Source: Gammaproteobacteria bacterium
Lineage (GTDB): Bacteria > Pseudomonadota > Gammaproteobacteria > Steroidobacterales > Woeseiaceae
Length of the DNA: 64,000 nt
NCBI GenBank assembly: GCA_029863125.1
Contig: JAOTWB010000002.1
Coordinates: 1 to 64,000 of the forward strand
Direction: 5' to 3'
The notes under the pieces are model-generated. The model ran no database searches and was not told the DNA's origin. It was given only the letters and a program-made list of their open reading frames with translations. The first letter of the stretch is position 1, and every line of letters begins with the position of its first letter. Shown here piece after piece: positions 8,515 through 16,290 of this stretch. A program made the translations under genes and the position numbers.

Positions 8515-9063
8515 ATGGACCAGCAAATCGGCCGGCGGCTGCGCGAGGTGCGCGAGCGTTTGGCGCTCTCGCAGCGCCAGCTCGCGCGACAATCGGGGGT
8601 CGCAAACGCGACCATTTCGCAAATCGAATCGAGCAAGCTCAATCCGACGGTCGGCATGTTGAAGCGCATTCTTGACGGTATTCCGATCAGCCTGGGCGAG
8701 TTTTTCGGCGACGAGTACGAGGTGCGCGACAAGGTTTTCTTCCGTGCCGCTGACCTTACGGAAATTGCCGATGGCGGCGTTTCATTTCGGCAGGTCGGCG
8801 CGAGCCTCGGCAATCGGGCCATACAGCTCATTCAGGAGTGCTATCAGCCCGGGTCCGGAACGGGCAGACACGCGATTACGCATGAGGGAGAGGAGTGCGG
8901 CATCATCCTGAGCGGCCGGCTGGAGGTGAAGGTTGGCGAACAGACAGCCGCCTTGTCCAAAGGCGACGCCTATTACTTCAAGAGCAGCCAGCCGCACCAG
9001 TTTCGCAACAAATGGCATGAGCCCTGCGAACTGATCACGGCGTGCACGCCCCCGACGTTTTGA
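8515..9063 (+). CDS. XRE-family HTH regulator with cupin domain (PuuR-like)
   Basis: 182 aa. An N-terminal helix-turn-helix of the XRE/SinR type (residues 4-60, RLREVRERLALSQRQLARQS then NATISQIESSK) is joined to a C-terminal cupin_2 barrel (about 110-180, with HEGEECGIILSG and QPHQFRN). This is the architecture of PuuR and related repressors of amine and amino-acid catabolism, where the cupin binds the effector. A GGGAG lies 7 nt before the ATG. It faces the omega-aminotransferase/mmsA operon divergently, so it probably controls that operon and itself in response to an omega-amino acid or its semialdehyde (inference). Confidence 0.88.
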   Translation: MDQQIGRRLREVRERLALSQRQLARQSGVANATISQIESSKLNPTVGMLKRILDGIPISLGEFFGDEYEVRDKVFFRAADLTEIADGGVSFRQVGASLGNRAIQLIQECYQPGSGTGRHAITHEGEECGIILSGRLEVKVGEQTAALSKGDAYYFKSSQPHQFRNKWHEPCELITACTPPTF

Positions 9064-9160
9064 GTACGAGCGTCAATATACGGGTAATTACGCTGGCAAA
9101 CGGCGGTCGAATAGTGGCAAAGTTACGCCCCCGCAGCTACCCACCAAGACCAGGATCAGG

Positions 9161-10153
9161 ATGAGCCAGTTTGGCACAGAATTTTGTGATCATATTTCGA
9201 TCGTACGGTACGTTGGCGACAGGTGGCAGACACCGTCGATCGAGCCGCTTGCACCGCTGCCGATGCACCCGGCTTCGCACGTATTTCATTACGCCAGCAC
9301 CTGTTTCGAGGGCTTTAAAGCCTATCGATGGAAGGACGGCAAGGCGCGTATTTTCCGACTGCGCGACCATGTAGCGCGGATGCAAAAAAGCGCCGCGTCC
9401 CTGCGCTTGCCCGTGCCGGGCACGGAGCTGCTCGCCGGCATGGTAACCAGCCTGGTTGCGCAACAAGCCCGGAATATCCCGGAACCGCCGAGTTCGCTGT
9501 ACCTGCGTCCGACCCTGATCGGCACGCTTCCGAATATCGGTGCGGCGGCAGCGCCGTCGACCGAGGCGACGTTGTTCGTTCTGGCGTCACCGGTTGGCGA
9601 CTATTTCGCGGGTGGCACGGCAACGCTGAAGCTGCTCGTCGAAGACCAGCGAGCGAGAACGACGCAGCATCTAGGCAGCACGAAAACGGGCGGCAACTAC
9701 GCCGCGGCGCTCGGCCCGACGCTCGACGCCAAGGAAAAATATGGCGTTGACCAGGTTCTGTTTTGCCCAAACGGTGACGTGCAGGAGACCGGCGCCGCGA
9801 ACTTTCTCCTGATCAGTGATGACGAGATCATCACGAAGCCGCTCGATGAGTCGTTCCTGCATGGCATGACGCGCGATTCGATCCTGAAGCTTGGTGCCGA
9901 ACTCGGCTACAAGATCAGCGAGAAAAATTTCACCGTTGCCGAGCTGCTCGAATGGGTCTCGACCTTCGAGGCAACGTTATCCGGCACGGCGGCGTGCCTG
10001 TCGCCCGTCGGTGCGCTGGTCTACAAAGGCAAGGAAATTCCGGTCCGGGACGGCAGCCCCGGCGCCAACACGGCAAAGCTGCAGAAAGTGCTGCAGGATA
10101 TTCAATACGGTCTGAGAGAAGATACGCACGGCTGGCTGACCGTGGCCGGCTAG
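9161..10153 (+). CDS. ilvE: branched-chain amino acid aminotransferase
   Basis: 330 aa class IV (D-amino-acid-transaminase fold) aminotransferase. Recognisable are HYASTCFEGFKAYR near residue 45, YLRPTLIG near 105, the PLP Lys in HLGSTKTGGNYAA near 170, and EAFEATLSGTAACLSPV-like motifs near 270. It catalyses the last step of Val, Leu and Ile synthesis and the first step of their breakdown, exchanging the amine with 2-oxoglutarate. The sequence is closer to the longer bacterial/eukaryotic BCAT group (Gly-Gly-Asn after Lys) than to E. coli IlvE. It ends 15 nt from the convergent hemN stop. Confidence 0.9.
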   Translation: MSQFGTEFCDHISIVRYVGDRWQTPSIEPLAPLPMHPASHVFHYASTCFEGFKAYRWKDGKARIFRLRDHVARMQKSAASLRLPVPGTELLAGMVTSLVAQQARNIPEPPSSLYLRPTLIGTLPNIGAAAAPSTEATLFVLASPVGDYFAGGTATLKLLVEDQRARTTQHLGSTKTGGNYAAALGPTLDAKEKYGVDQVLFCPNGDVQETGAANFLLISDDEIITKPLDESFLHGMTRDSILKLGAELGYKISEKNFTVAELLEWVSTFEATLSGTAACLSPVGALVYKGKEIPVRDGSPGANTAKLQKVLQDIQYGLREDTHGWLTVAG

Positions 10154-10167
10154 CGGTCTTTGTCGCT

Positions 10168-11580
10168 TCAGATGGCTTTCGAGAAACGGTTATCGTTCTC
10201 GGCCTGGTCGATGTAACGATCAAAGACCATAGCGATACTTCTGAGCAACAGCCTGCCTTTTTGGGTGATGGCGACGCCGGACGCATCCACTTCAACAAGT
10301 TCGTCTTCCGCCAGCGGAGCCAGCCGCTTGATTTCGGTGGCGAAGTACTTGCGAAAATCGATGCCGTGCTCGGTGCCGAAATCGTCGAATGACAGGCTGT
10401 CATAGCACATCAACGCCTGGATCACGTCGGCGCGCAGCAGATCGTCGTCGTCGACTTCAACGCCTTTACGAATTGGCAATTGGCCGTTCTCGATCAACGC
10501 CTCGTATTCCATCGTCGTTATTGCGTTCTGTGCAAACAGGTTGCCGATATGGCTAATGCCACTGACTCCCAGCGATACGAGGTCGCAGTGGCGATGCGTT
10601 GAATAGCCCTGAAAATTGCGTTGCAGCGTGCCGTTGCCGCGAGCTTCGACGAGCTCATCATCCGGCAAGGCAAAATGGTCCATGCCGATGTACACGTAAC
10701 CCGCCTCGCACAGCTTGTCGATTGTGTGGCGCAATAACTCGAGCTTGGTCTCGGGCAGCGGGATATCGTCGGCGTTGATCATACGCTGGCCTTTGAAACG
10801 CTGCGGCAGGTGGGCGTAGTTATACACGGCTAGCCTGTCCGGCTTCATGTCTATAACGAGATCGAGCGTCGTATTGAAGCTTTGGACGGTCTGGAGCGGC
10901 AGTCCGTAGATAAGATCGAAAGAAATCGACCCAAAGCCTGAGTCGACAGCGCTGTTCACGAGATTTCGCACCTCGTCCGGCGTCTGCGCGCGATTCACGG
11001 CTTCCTGGACCTCGGGATAAAAATCCTGGATGCCGAGACTCAGGCGGTTGAATCCGAGCTCGGCGAGGTGTCGAATGCGATCCGCATCGACGGTTCTCGG
11101 ATCCACCTCGATAGAAAACTCGCGATCAACGCTGTTATCGAAGTTAAACGCGTTGCGCAGTTTATCCATCAGGTCGGCGAGCTGATCTCTGTCGAGGTAT
11201 GTCGGCGTGCCGCCGCCGAAATGCAGCTGCTCTATTTTGCGGCTGTGATCGAACAACGTCGCCTGCATATCGATTTCCCGATACAGCATTTCGAGGTAGC
11301 GATCGACACGCGCCTTGTTGCGCGTAACGATCTTGTTGCAACCGCAGTAATAGCAAAGCGAGTGACAAAACGGGATGTGTACGTATAAAGACAGCGGCAC
11401 GTTGCTGTTGTTGCTCGCGACGGCGTGACGTTTGTAGTCGTCTTCCGTTACGCCTTCGCTAAACTGCAGGGCGGTCGGATACGAGGTGTAGCGTGGCCCT
11501 CGGCCGCCATAGCGCACGATGAGGTCCGTATCGAAGCAAACACCCTTATGGCCGTGCAATTGGTCGGTATCGGTAATCAT
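10168..11580 (-). CDS. hemN: oxygen-independent coproporphyrinogen III dehydrogenase (radical SAM)
   Basis: The radical-SAM cluster motif HIPFCHSLCYYCGCNK is present; as in true HemN, the three CxxxCxxC cysteines are followed by an extra Cys and the upstream GPRYTSYPTA segment. LHFGGGTPTYL provides the SAM-binding glycines. It oxidatively decarboxylates coproporphyrinogen III to protoporphyrinogen IX without oxygen. I place the start at the ATG at 11580 because N-terminal spacing to GPRYTSYPT then fits the family better; an upstream in-frame ATG at 11610 adds ten residues. It lies 73 nt downstream of the heme A synthase gene on the same strand, grouping two heme-pathway steps. Confidence 0.93.
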   Translation of the reverse strand: MITDTDQLHGHKGVCFDTDLIVRYGGRGPRYTSYPTALQFSEGVTEDDYKRHAVASNNSNVPLSLYVHIPFCHSLCYYCGCNKIVTRNKARVDRYLEMLYREIDMQATLFDHSRKIEQLHFGGGTPTYLDRDQLADLMDKLRNAFNFDNSVDREFSIEVDPRTVDADRIRHLAELGFNRLSLGIQDFYPEVQEAVNRAQTPDEVRNLVNSAVDSGFGSISFDLIYGLPLQTVQSFNTTLDLVIDMKPDRLAVYNYAHLPQRFKGQRMINADDIPLPETKLELLRHTIDKLCEAGYVYIGMDHFALPDDELVEARGNGTLQRNFQGYSTHRHCDLVSLGVSGISHIGNLFAQNAITTMEYEALIENGQLPIRKGVEVDDDDLLRADVIQALMCYDSLSFDDFGTEHGIDFRKYFATEIKRLAPLAEDELVEVDASGVAITQKGRLLLRSIAMVFDRYIDQAENDNRFSKAI

Positions 11581-11652
11581 AGGTACAGATCGTCCTTGAT
11601 TTCGTCGCATGCAGCCATGGGTAATTGCCGAAATTCCACTGCGGTTTGACGT

Positions 11653-12687
11653 TCAGGCCCGGCGCAGGGCGTGAACCAGGTAAAGGGCCACCGTGAACAG
11701 CAGCATGGCAACCGCCTGATGCGCGGCACCCAGGAGTACCGGGACGGCCAGCAACAGGGTAGCGATGCCGAGAGCGACCTGCAGCACGGCCGTGTGCAGG
11801 AGCGCGTTCACGGCAGGCCGAGCGCGTCTTGGCAAATCCACGTGTCGCGCGGTGAACCAATAGACGGCGATGGCGACAAAAGTCGCAAGCGCCAGCCAGC
11901 GATGATCAAACTGCGCGGTCGTCATGTTGTCGAAGAAATTCCGCCAGAAAGGGTCGAGCGCCATCAATCCCGGCGGCAACCAGTAGTCGCCCATCATCGG
12001 GAACGTGTTGTAAATCTTGCCGGCCTTGAGTCCGGCGACGAAGCCGCCCGAGATGATTGTCACGGTCAGCAGCACGGTAAGGCCGAGTGTTTTGCCGTAC
12101 CAGGGATGCTTCGCGGTATTTCCAGGCGCCGGAAACAGCAGAGACATCGCGACCCAGAACATGTAGGCATAGATTAGAAAAGCGGCAACCAGGTGTGCGG
12201 TGAGCCGGTACTGGCTGACATGCGGCACATCCACAAGCCCGCTTTTTACCATGTACCACCCGAGCAGGCCCTGCAGCCCGCCCAGGACGAACATCAGCAG
12301 GTATTTCGGCAACTCGTTATTCCGTATGTAGCCCCTGATAACGAAGACGACGAACGGTATGAAAAAAACGACACCAATTGTCCGTCCCAGGAGTCGATGC
12401 AGGTATTCCAGCCAGTAGATGCCCTTGAATGCGGTGACGTCCATGTGGGAATTGATCTTTAGGAATTCGGGGGACTGCTGGTAAAGCGCGAACACGCGCT
12501 GCCACTCCGCGTCGTTCATTGGCGGCAGAATGCCCATCAAAGGTCGCCAGTCGACCATCGAAAGCCCGGAGCCCGTCAGACGCGTGAAGCCGCCGAGCAC
12601 GACCATCGCAAAAACGAGGCTGCAACAGACCAGTAGCCAGTTTGCGACCGCGCGATCCTGTGCAGGTTTTTCCAAGTCGTCATCCAT
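11653..12687 (-). CDS. heme A synthase (COX15/CtaA family)
   Basis: 344 aa with eight hydrophobic segments in two similar four-helix halves. The first half has LGGFTRLTGSGLSMVDWRP near residue 30 and WLEYLHRLLGR near 94; the His residues in EYLHR and later in HVSQYRLTAHL, FDHRWLA and GAAHQAVA match the heme-binding His pairs of the COX15 branch. It oxidises the C8 methyl of heme O to give heme A for aa3-type cytochrome oxidase. No cytochrome oxidase genes are in the window. The upstream 152 nt are shared with the divergent alpha-hydroxy acid dehydrogenase. Confidence 0.92.
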   Translation of the reverse strand: MDDDLEKPAQDRAVANWLLVCCSLVFAMVVLGGFTRLTGSGLSMVDWRPLMGILPPMNDAEWQRVFALYQQSPEFLKINSHMDVTAFKGIYWLEYLHRLLGRTIGVVFFIPFVVFVIRGYIRNNELPKYLLMFVLGGLQGLLGWYMVKSGLVDVPHVSQYRLTAHLVAAFLIYAYMFWVAMSLLFPAPGNTAKHPWYGKTLGLTVLLTVTIISGGFVAGLKAGKIYNTFPMMGDYWLPPGLMALDPFWRNFFDNMTTAQFDHRWLALATFVAIAVYWFTARHVDLPRRARPAVNALLHTAVLQVALGIATLLLAVPVLLGAAHQAVAMLLFTVALYLVHALRRA

Positions 12688-12839
12688 TCCAAAAGCGCCT
12701 GCCGGTTGCGACGCTTGGCGAGCAATCTTAGCAGGCCGGGCAGCAGCATGGCAGCCGGTGATCGTTATCAGGTTCCTAAAGCACGATTACACCAGGCCAT
12801 GTTGTTAAGTGGCCAGGCCTTACATGCTAATCTGCGCAG

Positions 12840-13988
12840 ATGCGGATCAAAGACTGTAACAACATCATGGACTTCCGGCGCATCGCGCGCCGCAGACTGC
12901 CGGCTCCGGTGTTTCACTACCTCGATGGGGGTGCCGATGACGAGTGGACGCTTGCTCGCAATACGGATGCATTCAATGACTACGAGCTATTGCCCTCACA
13001 GCTTTCAGACGTCAGCGCCATCGACCTGAAGTCGACATTGTTCGGACAAGCGGTCGATTGGCCCGTCATGATTGCACCGACCGGCGCGTCGAAGCTGTTT
13101 CATCGTGACGGCGAGCCCGCGGTCATCCGTGCCGCCGAGAAGTTCGGCATGATCTACAGCCTGTCGACGCTCGGCACGACGACGATCGAGGACGCCGCGG
13201 AAGCGGGGCGTTGCCCAAAGATGTACCAGGTTTACGTCTTCAAAGATCGGGGGCTGACACAGGACTTTATTGATCGCAGCAAGGAAAAGGGCTATGCGGC
13301 GCTTTGCCTGACGGTCGATACGCCGTTGGCCGGAAACCGGGAACGCGACATCGTCTACGGCATGTCAGCACCCCCGAAATTCAGGTGGCGCAGCGCGATA
13401 AGTTACGCGCGGCACCCCGGATGGCTCTACCGTGCACTGGTTCGCAAGGATCTCGATCTCGTGAACATAACGAGCAGCGCGGTAGGGGCGAAGATAGATA
13501 GCGGAGTGGTTGAATACATCAACAGCCAGTTCGATCGCTCATTGACCTGGAAAGATGTCGAATGGCTCGCCCGACAGTGGGACGGTCCGCTTGTCATCAA
13601 GGGCGTACAAACCGTTGCGGACTGCCGCATGGCCCTGGACTCGGGAGCGACCGCGGTGATGCTTTCGAATCATGGCGGTCGTCAGCTCGAATCAGCGCCA
13701 GCTCCGGTCGACTGCATAGCGAAGATTGCAGATGCGCTACGCGACAGGCTGGAAATCATCTGCGATGGCGGAATCCGGCGCGGTACCCATGTCGTGAAAG
13801 CCCTGGCGCTCGGCGCAAACGCCTGCAGCATCGGGCGAGGTTACCTCTATCCGCTTGCGGCGGGGGGCCAGGCAGGAGTCGAACGCGGACTCTTGTTGCT
13901 GCGCACCGAGCTGGAACGGACAATGGCGTTGCTCGGCTGCAGCAGGATCGACAATCTCGGCGAGCGCCATATTCAGCATCGCGTGTGA
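12840..13988 (+). CDS. FMN-dependent alpha-hydroxy acid dehydrogenase (LldD-like)
   Basis: 382 aa TIM barrel of the L-lactate/glycolate/mandelate dehydrogenase family. Family marks in order: FHYLDGGADDEWTLARN near residue 25, MIAPTGASKLFH near 78, LTVDTPLAGNRERD near 155, VIKGVQ (FMN Lys) near 245 and the catalytic SNHGGRQLE (His and Arg) near 275, then CDGGIRRGTHVVKALALGA. It oxidises a 2-hydroxy acid to a 2-keto acid with FMN and passes electrons to the quinone pool or to oxygen. The exact substrate is uncertain. No lactate permease or LldR regulator is adjacent. Confidence 0.9.
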   Translation: MRIKDCNNIMDFRRIARRRLPAPVFHYLDGGADDEWTLARNTDAFNDYELLPSQLSDVSAIDLKSTLFGQAVDWPVMIAPTGASKLFHRDGEPAVIRAAEKFGMIYSLSTLGTTTIEDAAEAGRCPKMYQVYVFKDRGLTQDFIDRSKEKGYAALCLTVDTPLAGNRERDIVYGMSAPPKFRWRSAISYARHPGWLYRALVRKDLDLVNITSSAVGAKIDSGVVEYINSQFDRSLTWKDVEWLARQWDGPLVIKGVQTVADCRMALDSGATAVMLSNHGGRQLESAPAPVDCIAKIADALRDRLEIICDGGIRRGTHVVKALALGANACSIGRGYLYPLAAGGQAGVERGLLLLRTELERTMALLGCSRIDNLGERHIQHRV

Positions 13989-13991
13989 CTC

Positions 13992-14024
13992 GCGGTGCGA
14001 TATCGCGTGAAATGCGGTGCGATA
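13992..14024. repeat. 11-bp direct repeat, 22-bp period, upstream of the cold-shock gene
   Basis: GCGGTGCGATA occurs at 13992-14002 and again at 14014-14024, identical, with starts 22 nt apart (two helical turns). It lies just after the stop of the hydroxy-acid dehydrogenase gene and about 85-115 nt before the cold-shock ATG. It could be a tandem protein-binding site or part of a structured leader; nothing further is visible. Confidence 0.45.
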
Positions 14025-14108
14025 GGGGGTACCATTTCTCGAGCCCCGACCACAAATGGCGCGGCGCTGGAACCGTCCTTGTGGCGGAAAGCAAGTTAAG
14101 AGGTAGTT

Positions 14109-14321
14109 ATGTCAGGCGAAAGAGTTACAGGAACCGTCAAGTGGTTCAACGACGACAAGGGATTTGGTTTCATCGAGCGTGAAGGCGGCCAGGATGTGTT
14201 CGTTCATCATACTGCGATCCAGATGGAAGGCTTCAAAACCCTTAAGGAAGGACAGAAAGTCACGATGGAAGTGACGCAAGGACAGAAAGGACCGCAGGCC
14301 GAAAACGTCATTGCCGAATAG
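14109..14321 (+). CDS. cold-shock domain protein (CspA family)
   Basis: 70 aa single cold-shock domain. RNP1 is [10 protein letters not shown] (residues 15-24) and RNP2 DVFVHHT (residues 29-35), and the N-terminus [11 protein letters not shown] is canonical. It binds single-stranded RNA/DNA as an RNA chaperone in the cytosol. An AAGAGG lies 6-7 nt before the ATG. RNP2 reads VFVHHT rather than VFVHFS, common among CspD-like and environmental variants. The 120-nt upstream spacer contains a direct repeat. It appears to be monocistronic. Confidence 0.95.
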   Translation: MSGERVTGTVKWFNDDKGFGFIEREGGQDVFVHHTAIQMEGFKTLKEGQKVTMEVTQGQKGPQAENVIAE

Positions 14322-14535
14322 GCTGTTCTTGTAGCGAAGAAGTGGCGGGGCTGGTCAGGTACAGCAACGCAGATTGCAATACCAGGCAGGCGAATCAGGA
14401 CATCGGCCGGGTTCGTCCTTGTTCAAACAGGCCGCCAGCTGCTGGTGGTCTACTCGGTGTGCATGCGCGAAATCACGACAGAAGATGAAGCCGTGCAGTA
14501 CGACCATCGGCTGTTGGCCAACAAGAAAAAGTCAG

Positions 14536-14919
14536 TTGAAGCTTCGGATCAAAGACAATTCCATTCGGTTTCGGCTTACGCGTAGCGAAGTCGATGCATT
14601 GCGCGAAAGCGGTGTGATGGCAGCAACAACGGCATTCCCGGGGGGCGGCTCGCTTCAGTACCGGGTTGAAAGCAGTCCGGCCAGCGTCCAGCCTGCCGCA
14701 TTTTTTTCTGACAATTCGCTCACGGTTCGATTGCCCGAGGCGGCGGTACATGAATGGGCAAGCGCGGAACAGGTTTCTCTTGCCGGCGAGCAGGTGCTGG
14801 ACGACGGAGAAACCTTACAGATCCTGGTCGAAAAAGACTTTTCCTGCCTTACACCGAGAGAAGGTGAGGATGAATCAGATATGTATGCGCATCCCGATGC
14901 AGGTACCGGTCGCTGCTGA
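14536..14919 (+). CDS. small conserved protein of unknown function (DUF7009-like)
   Basis: 127 aa from a TTG start at 14536. I chose TTG because the protein then begins MKLRIKDNSIRFRLTRSEVD, the usual opening of this small family, whereas an upstream in-frame ATG at 14374 adds an unconserved Arg/Cys-rich leader. It appears to be a two-layer alpha/beta domain, ending in an acidic tail with EKDFSCLTPREGEDESDMY. I recall the family as DUF7009, without certainty. The stop is 2 nt from the next gene, suggesting co-expression with the DUF2461 protein. No catalytic motif is visible. Confidence 0.72.
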   Translation: MKLRIKDNSIRFRLTRSEVDALRESGVMAATTAFPGGGSLQYRVESSPASVQPAAFFSDNSLTVRLPEAAVHEWASAEQVSLAGEQVLDDGETLQILVEKDFSCLTPREGEDESDMYAHPDAGTGRC

Positions 14920-14921
14920 CC

Positions 14922-15614
14922 ATGACACGACGATACGCCAGGTTTTATCCGGAAACGATTCAGTTCCTCGAGCAGCTCACCGCCAACAATAACCGTGAAT
15001 GGTTCCAGGAACACAAGGGCCGTTACGAGGAGCAGGTCCTCGACGTTGCACTTGCATTTATTCAATCGATGCAGGATCCGTTGGCCGATATTGCGCCACA
15101 TTTTGTGGCTGTGCCAACCCGGGTCGGCGGCTCGTTGATGAGGGTTTACCGGGACACGCGATTCTCAAAGAACAAGACACCCTACAAGACGAACATCGGC
15201 ATTCAGTTTCGCCATGAACGGGCGAAAGACGTTCACTCGCCGGGATACTACCTTCACATAGCGCCGGATCAGGTATTTGTAGGTGTCGGCATGTGGCGTC
15301 CGGATGCCGATCCGCTACGAAGGATCCGTGACCGCATCGCGGCCAGACCGTCCGAGTGGAAGCGCGTGTTGAGCGATCGCTCCTTCAAACGCCAGTTTCA
15401 GCTTGGCGGCGAATCGCTGGTGCGTCCGCCGCGCGGCTTCGACAAGAGCCATGAGTGCATCGACGATATCAGGCGCAAGAGTTTCATCGCCGTCAAAGAA
15501 CTTGAGGTAGATGAAGTTTTTAAACCGCAATTTCAACGGACTGTCGAATCGTCCTTCAAGGTCGCCGAGTCATTCATGCGTTTTCTATGCACGGCCGTCG
15601 GCGTCAAATTTTGA
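14922..15614 (+). CDS. DUF2461 / TIGR02453 family protein
   Basis: 230 aa. The N-terminus RFYPETIQFLEQLTANNNREWFQEHKGRY-like region, then GGSLMRVYRDTRFSKNKTPYKTN near residue 70 and HIAPDQVFVGVGMWRPD near 110, are hallmarks of this widespread uncharacterised cytosolic family. The R-D-x-R-F-x-K-x-K-x-P-Y-K motif is nearly invariant. Function is unknown. It follows the small protein by 2 nt, and its 3' end overlaps the convergent redoxin gene by 11 nt. Confidence 0.9.
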   Translation: MTRRYARFYPETIQFLEQLTANNNREWFQEHKGRYEEQVLDVALAFIQSMQDPLADIAPHFVAVPTRVGGSLMRVYRDTRFSKNKTPYKTNIGIQFRHERAKDVHSPGYYLHIAPDQVFVGVGMWRPDADPLRRIRDRIAARPSEWKRVLSDRSFKRQFQLGGESLVRPPRGFDKSHECIDDIRRKSFIAVKELEVDEVFKPQFQRTVESSFKVAESFMRFLCTAVGVKF

Positions 15615-16194
15615 GCGTCTTTTTCAATTCCCGCAACAGCAGTTCGGGGTCCGGCCGGTCTGATATGTGTCTGGATAGTTCGGTATAACGAATGATGCCC
15701 GCCGAATCGACGACCAGTGCGGTTGGCCAGATTGTATCGCGCCCGTATTCCTTGCTGTAATTACTCGGCACGCCGCCCTCGAGCAACAGCCCCAGTTGCT
15801 CGGTAACGACCAGGGAATCGTCGAGCCAGAATTCGAACTCGACCTCGAAAAACCGGGCAACGCGGCGCGTCGTCTCCAGGGGCTTTGGTGTCAGTAGCAC
15901 CAGCCTGGCTCCGAGGTCGACGATGTCCTTGTAGTATTTCGTCAGGTTGGCGACCTGGGCGCTGCAGAATGGGCACCAGTTGCCGCGCACGAAAAGAACA
16001 ACGGCTGGTGAGCCGTGTAGAGCGGTCGATCGCACCGGATCCCCTTGTTCGTCGGTGGCATGAAAATCGGGCAGGGGCCGTCCGGGTCTGAGCGGCCCCG
16101 GTACGGGGCGCCGGCCTCTCCGGACGACCCAAATCCAGGCACCCAGCAGGACGACAACAATGCCGGCAGCGATTGCCAATATCGTCGTTGACAT
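15604..16194 (-). CDS. membrane-anchored peroxiredoxin/AhpC-TSA-like redoxin
   Basis: 196 aa from the ATG at 16194, which gives an N-terminal membrane anchor (TTILAIAAGIVVVLLGAWIWVV) followed by Arg-rich residues; a longer frame to 16230 adds a polar leader. The thioredoxin fold contains FVRGNWCPFCSAQVANL, a CxxC where AhpC-like enzymes have a peroxidatic Cys, near residue 87. The positive residues after the helix suggest the domain is cytosolic by the positive-inside rule; periplasmic exposure is not excluded. It would reduce peroxides or disulfides. It is transcribed divergently from the acetoacetyl-CoA synthetase gene. Confidence 0.82.
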   Translation of the reverse strand: MSTTILAIAAGIVVVLLGAWIWVVRRGRRPVPGPLRPGRPLPDFHATDEQGDPVRSTALHGSPAVVLFVRGNWCPFCSAQVANLTKYYKDIVDLGARLVLLTPKPLETTRRVARFFEVEFEFWLDDSLVVTEQLGLLLEGGVPSNYSKEYGRDTIWPTALVVDSAGIIRYTELSRHISDRPDPELLLRELKKTLKI

Positions 16195-16290
16195 GAACCG
16201 AGTATCGCCCTGTACAGGACATGGACACAAGGTTGTTTTTATGGATACTGGCTCGACTGTAAGCGTGCGCGATACGTGTTGAGCAATACC

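Noticed and set aside
14374-14535. Upstream ATG for the small DUF7009-like protein
   Set aside because: The added 54 residues are Arg/Cys-rich and unlike the family; TTG at 14536 gives the expected N-terminus.
16209-16218. CCTGTACAGG palindrome between the redoxin and acetoacetyl-CoA ligase genes
   Set aside because: A perfect 10-bp palindrome, but short and unlike any operator I can name; insufficient to call.
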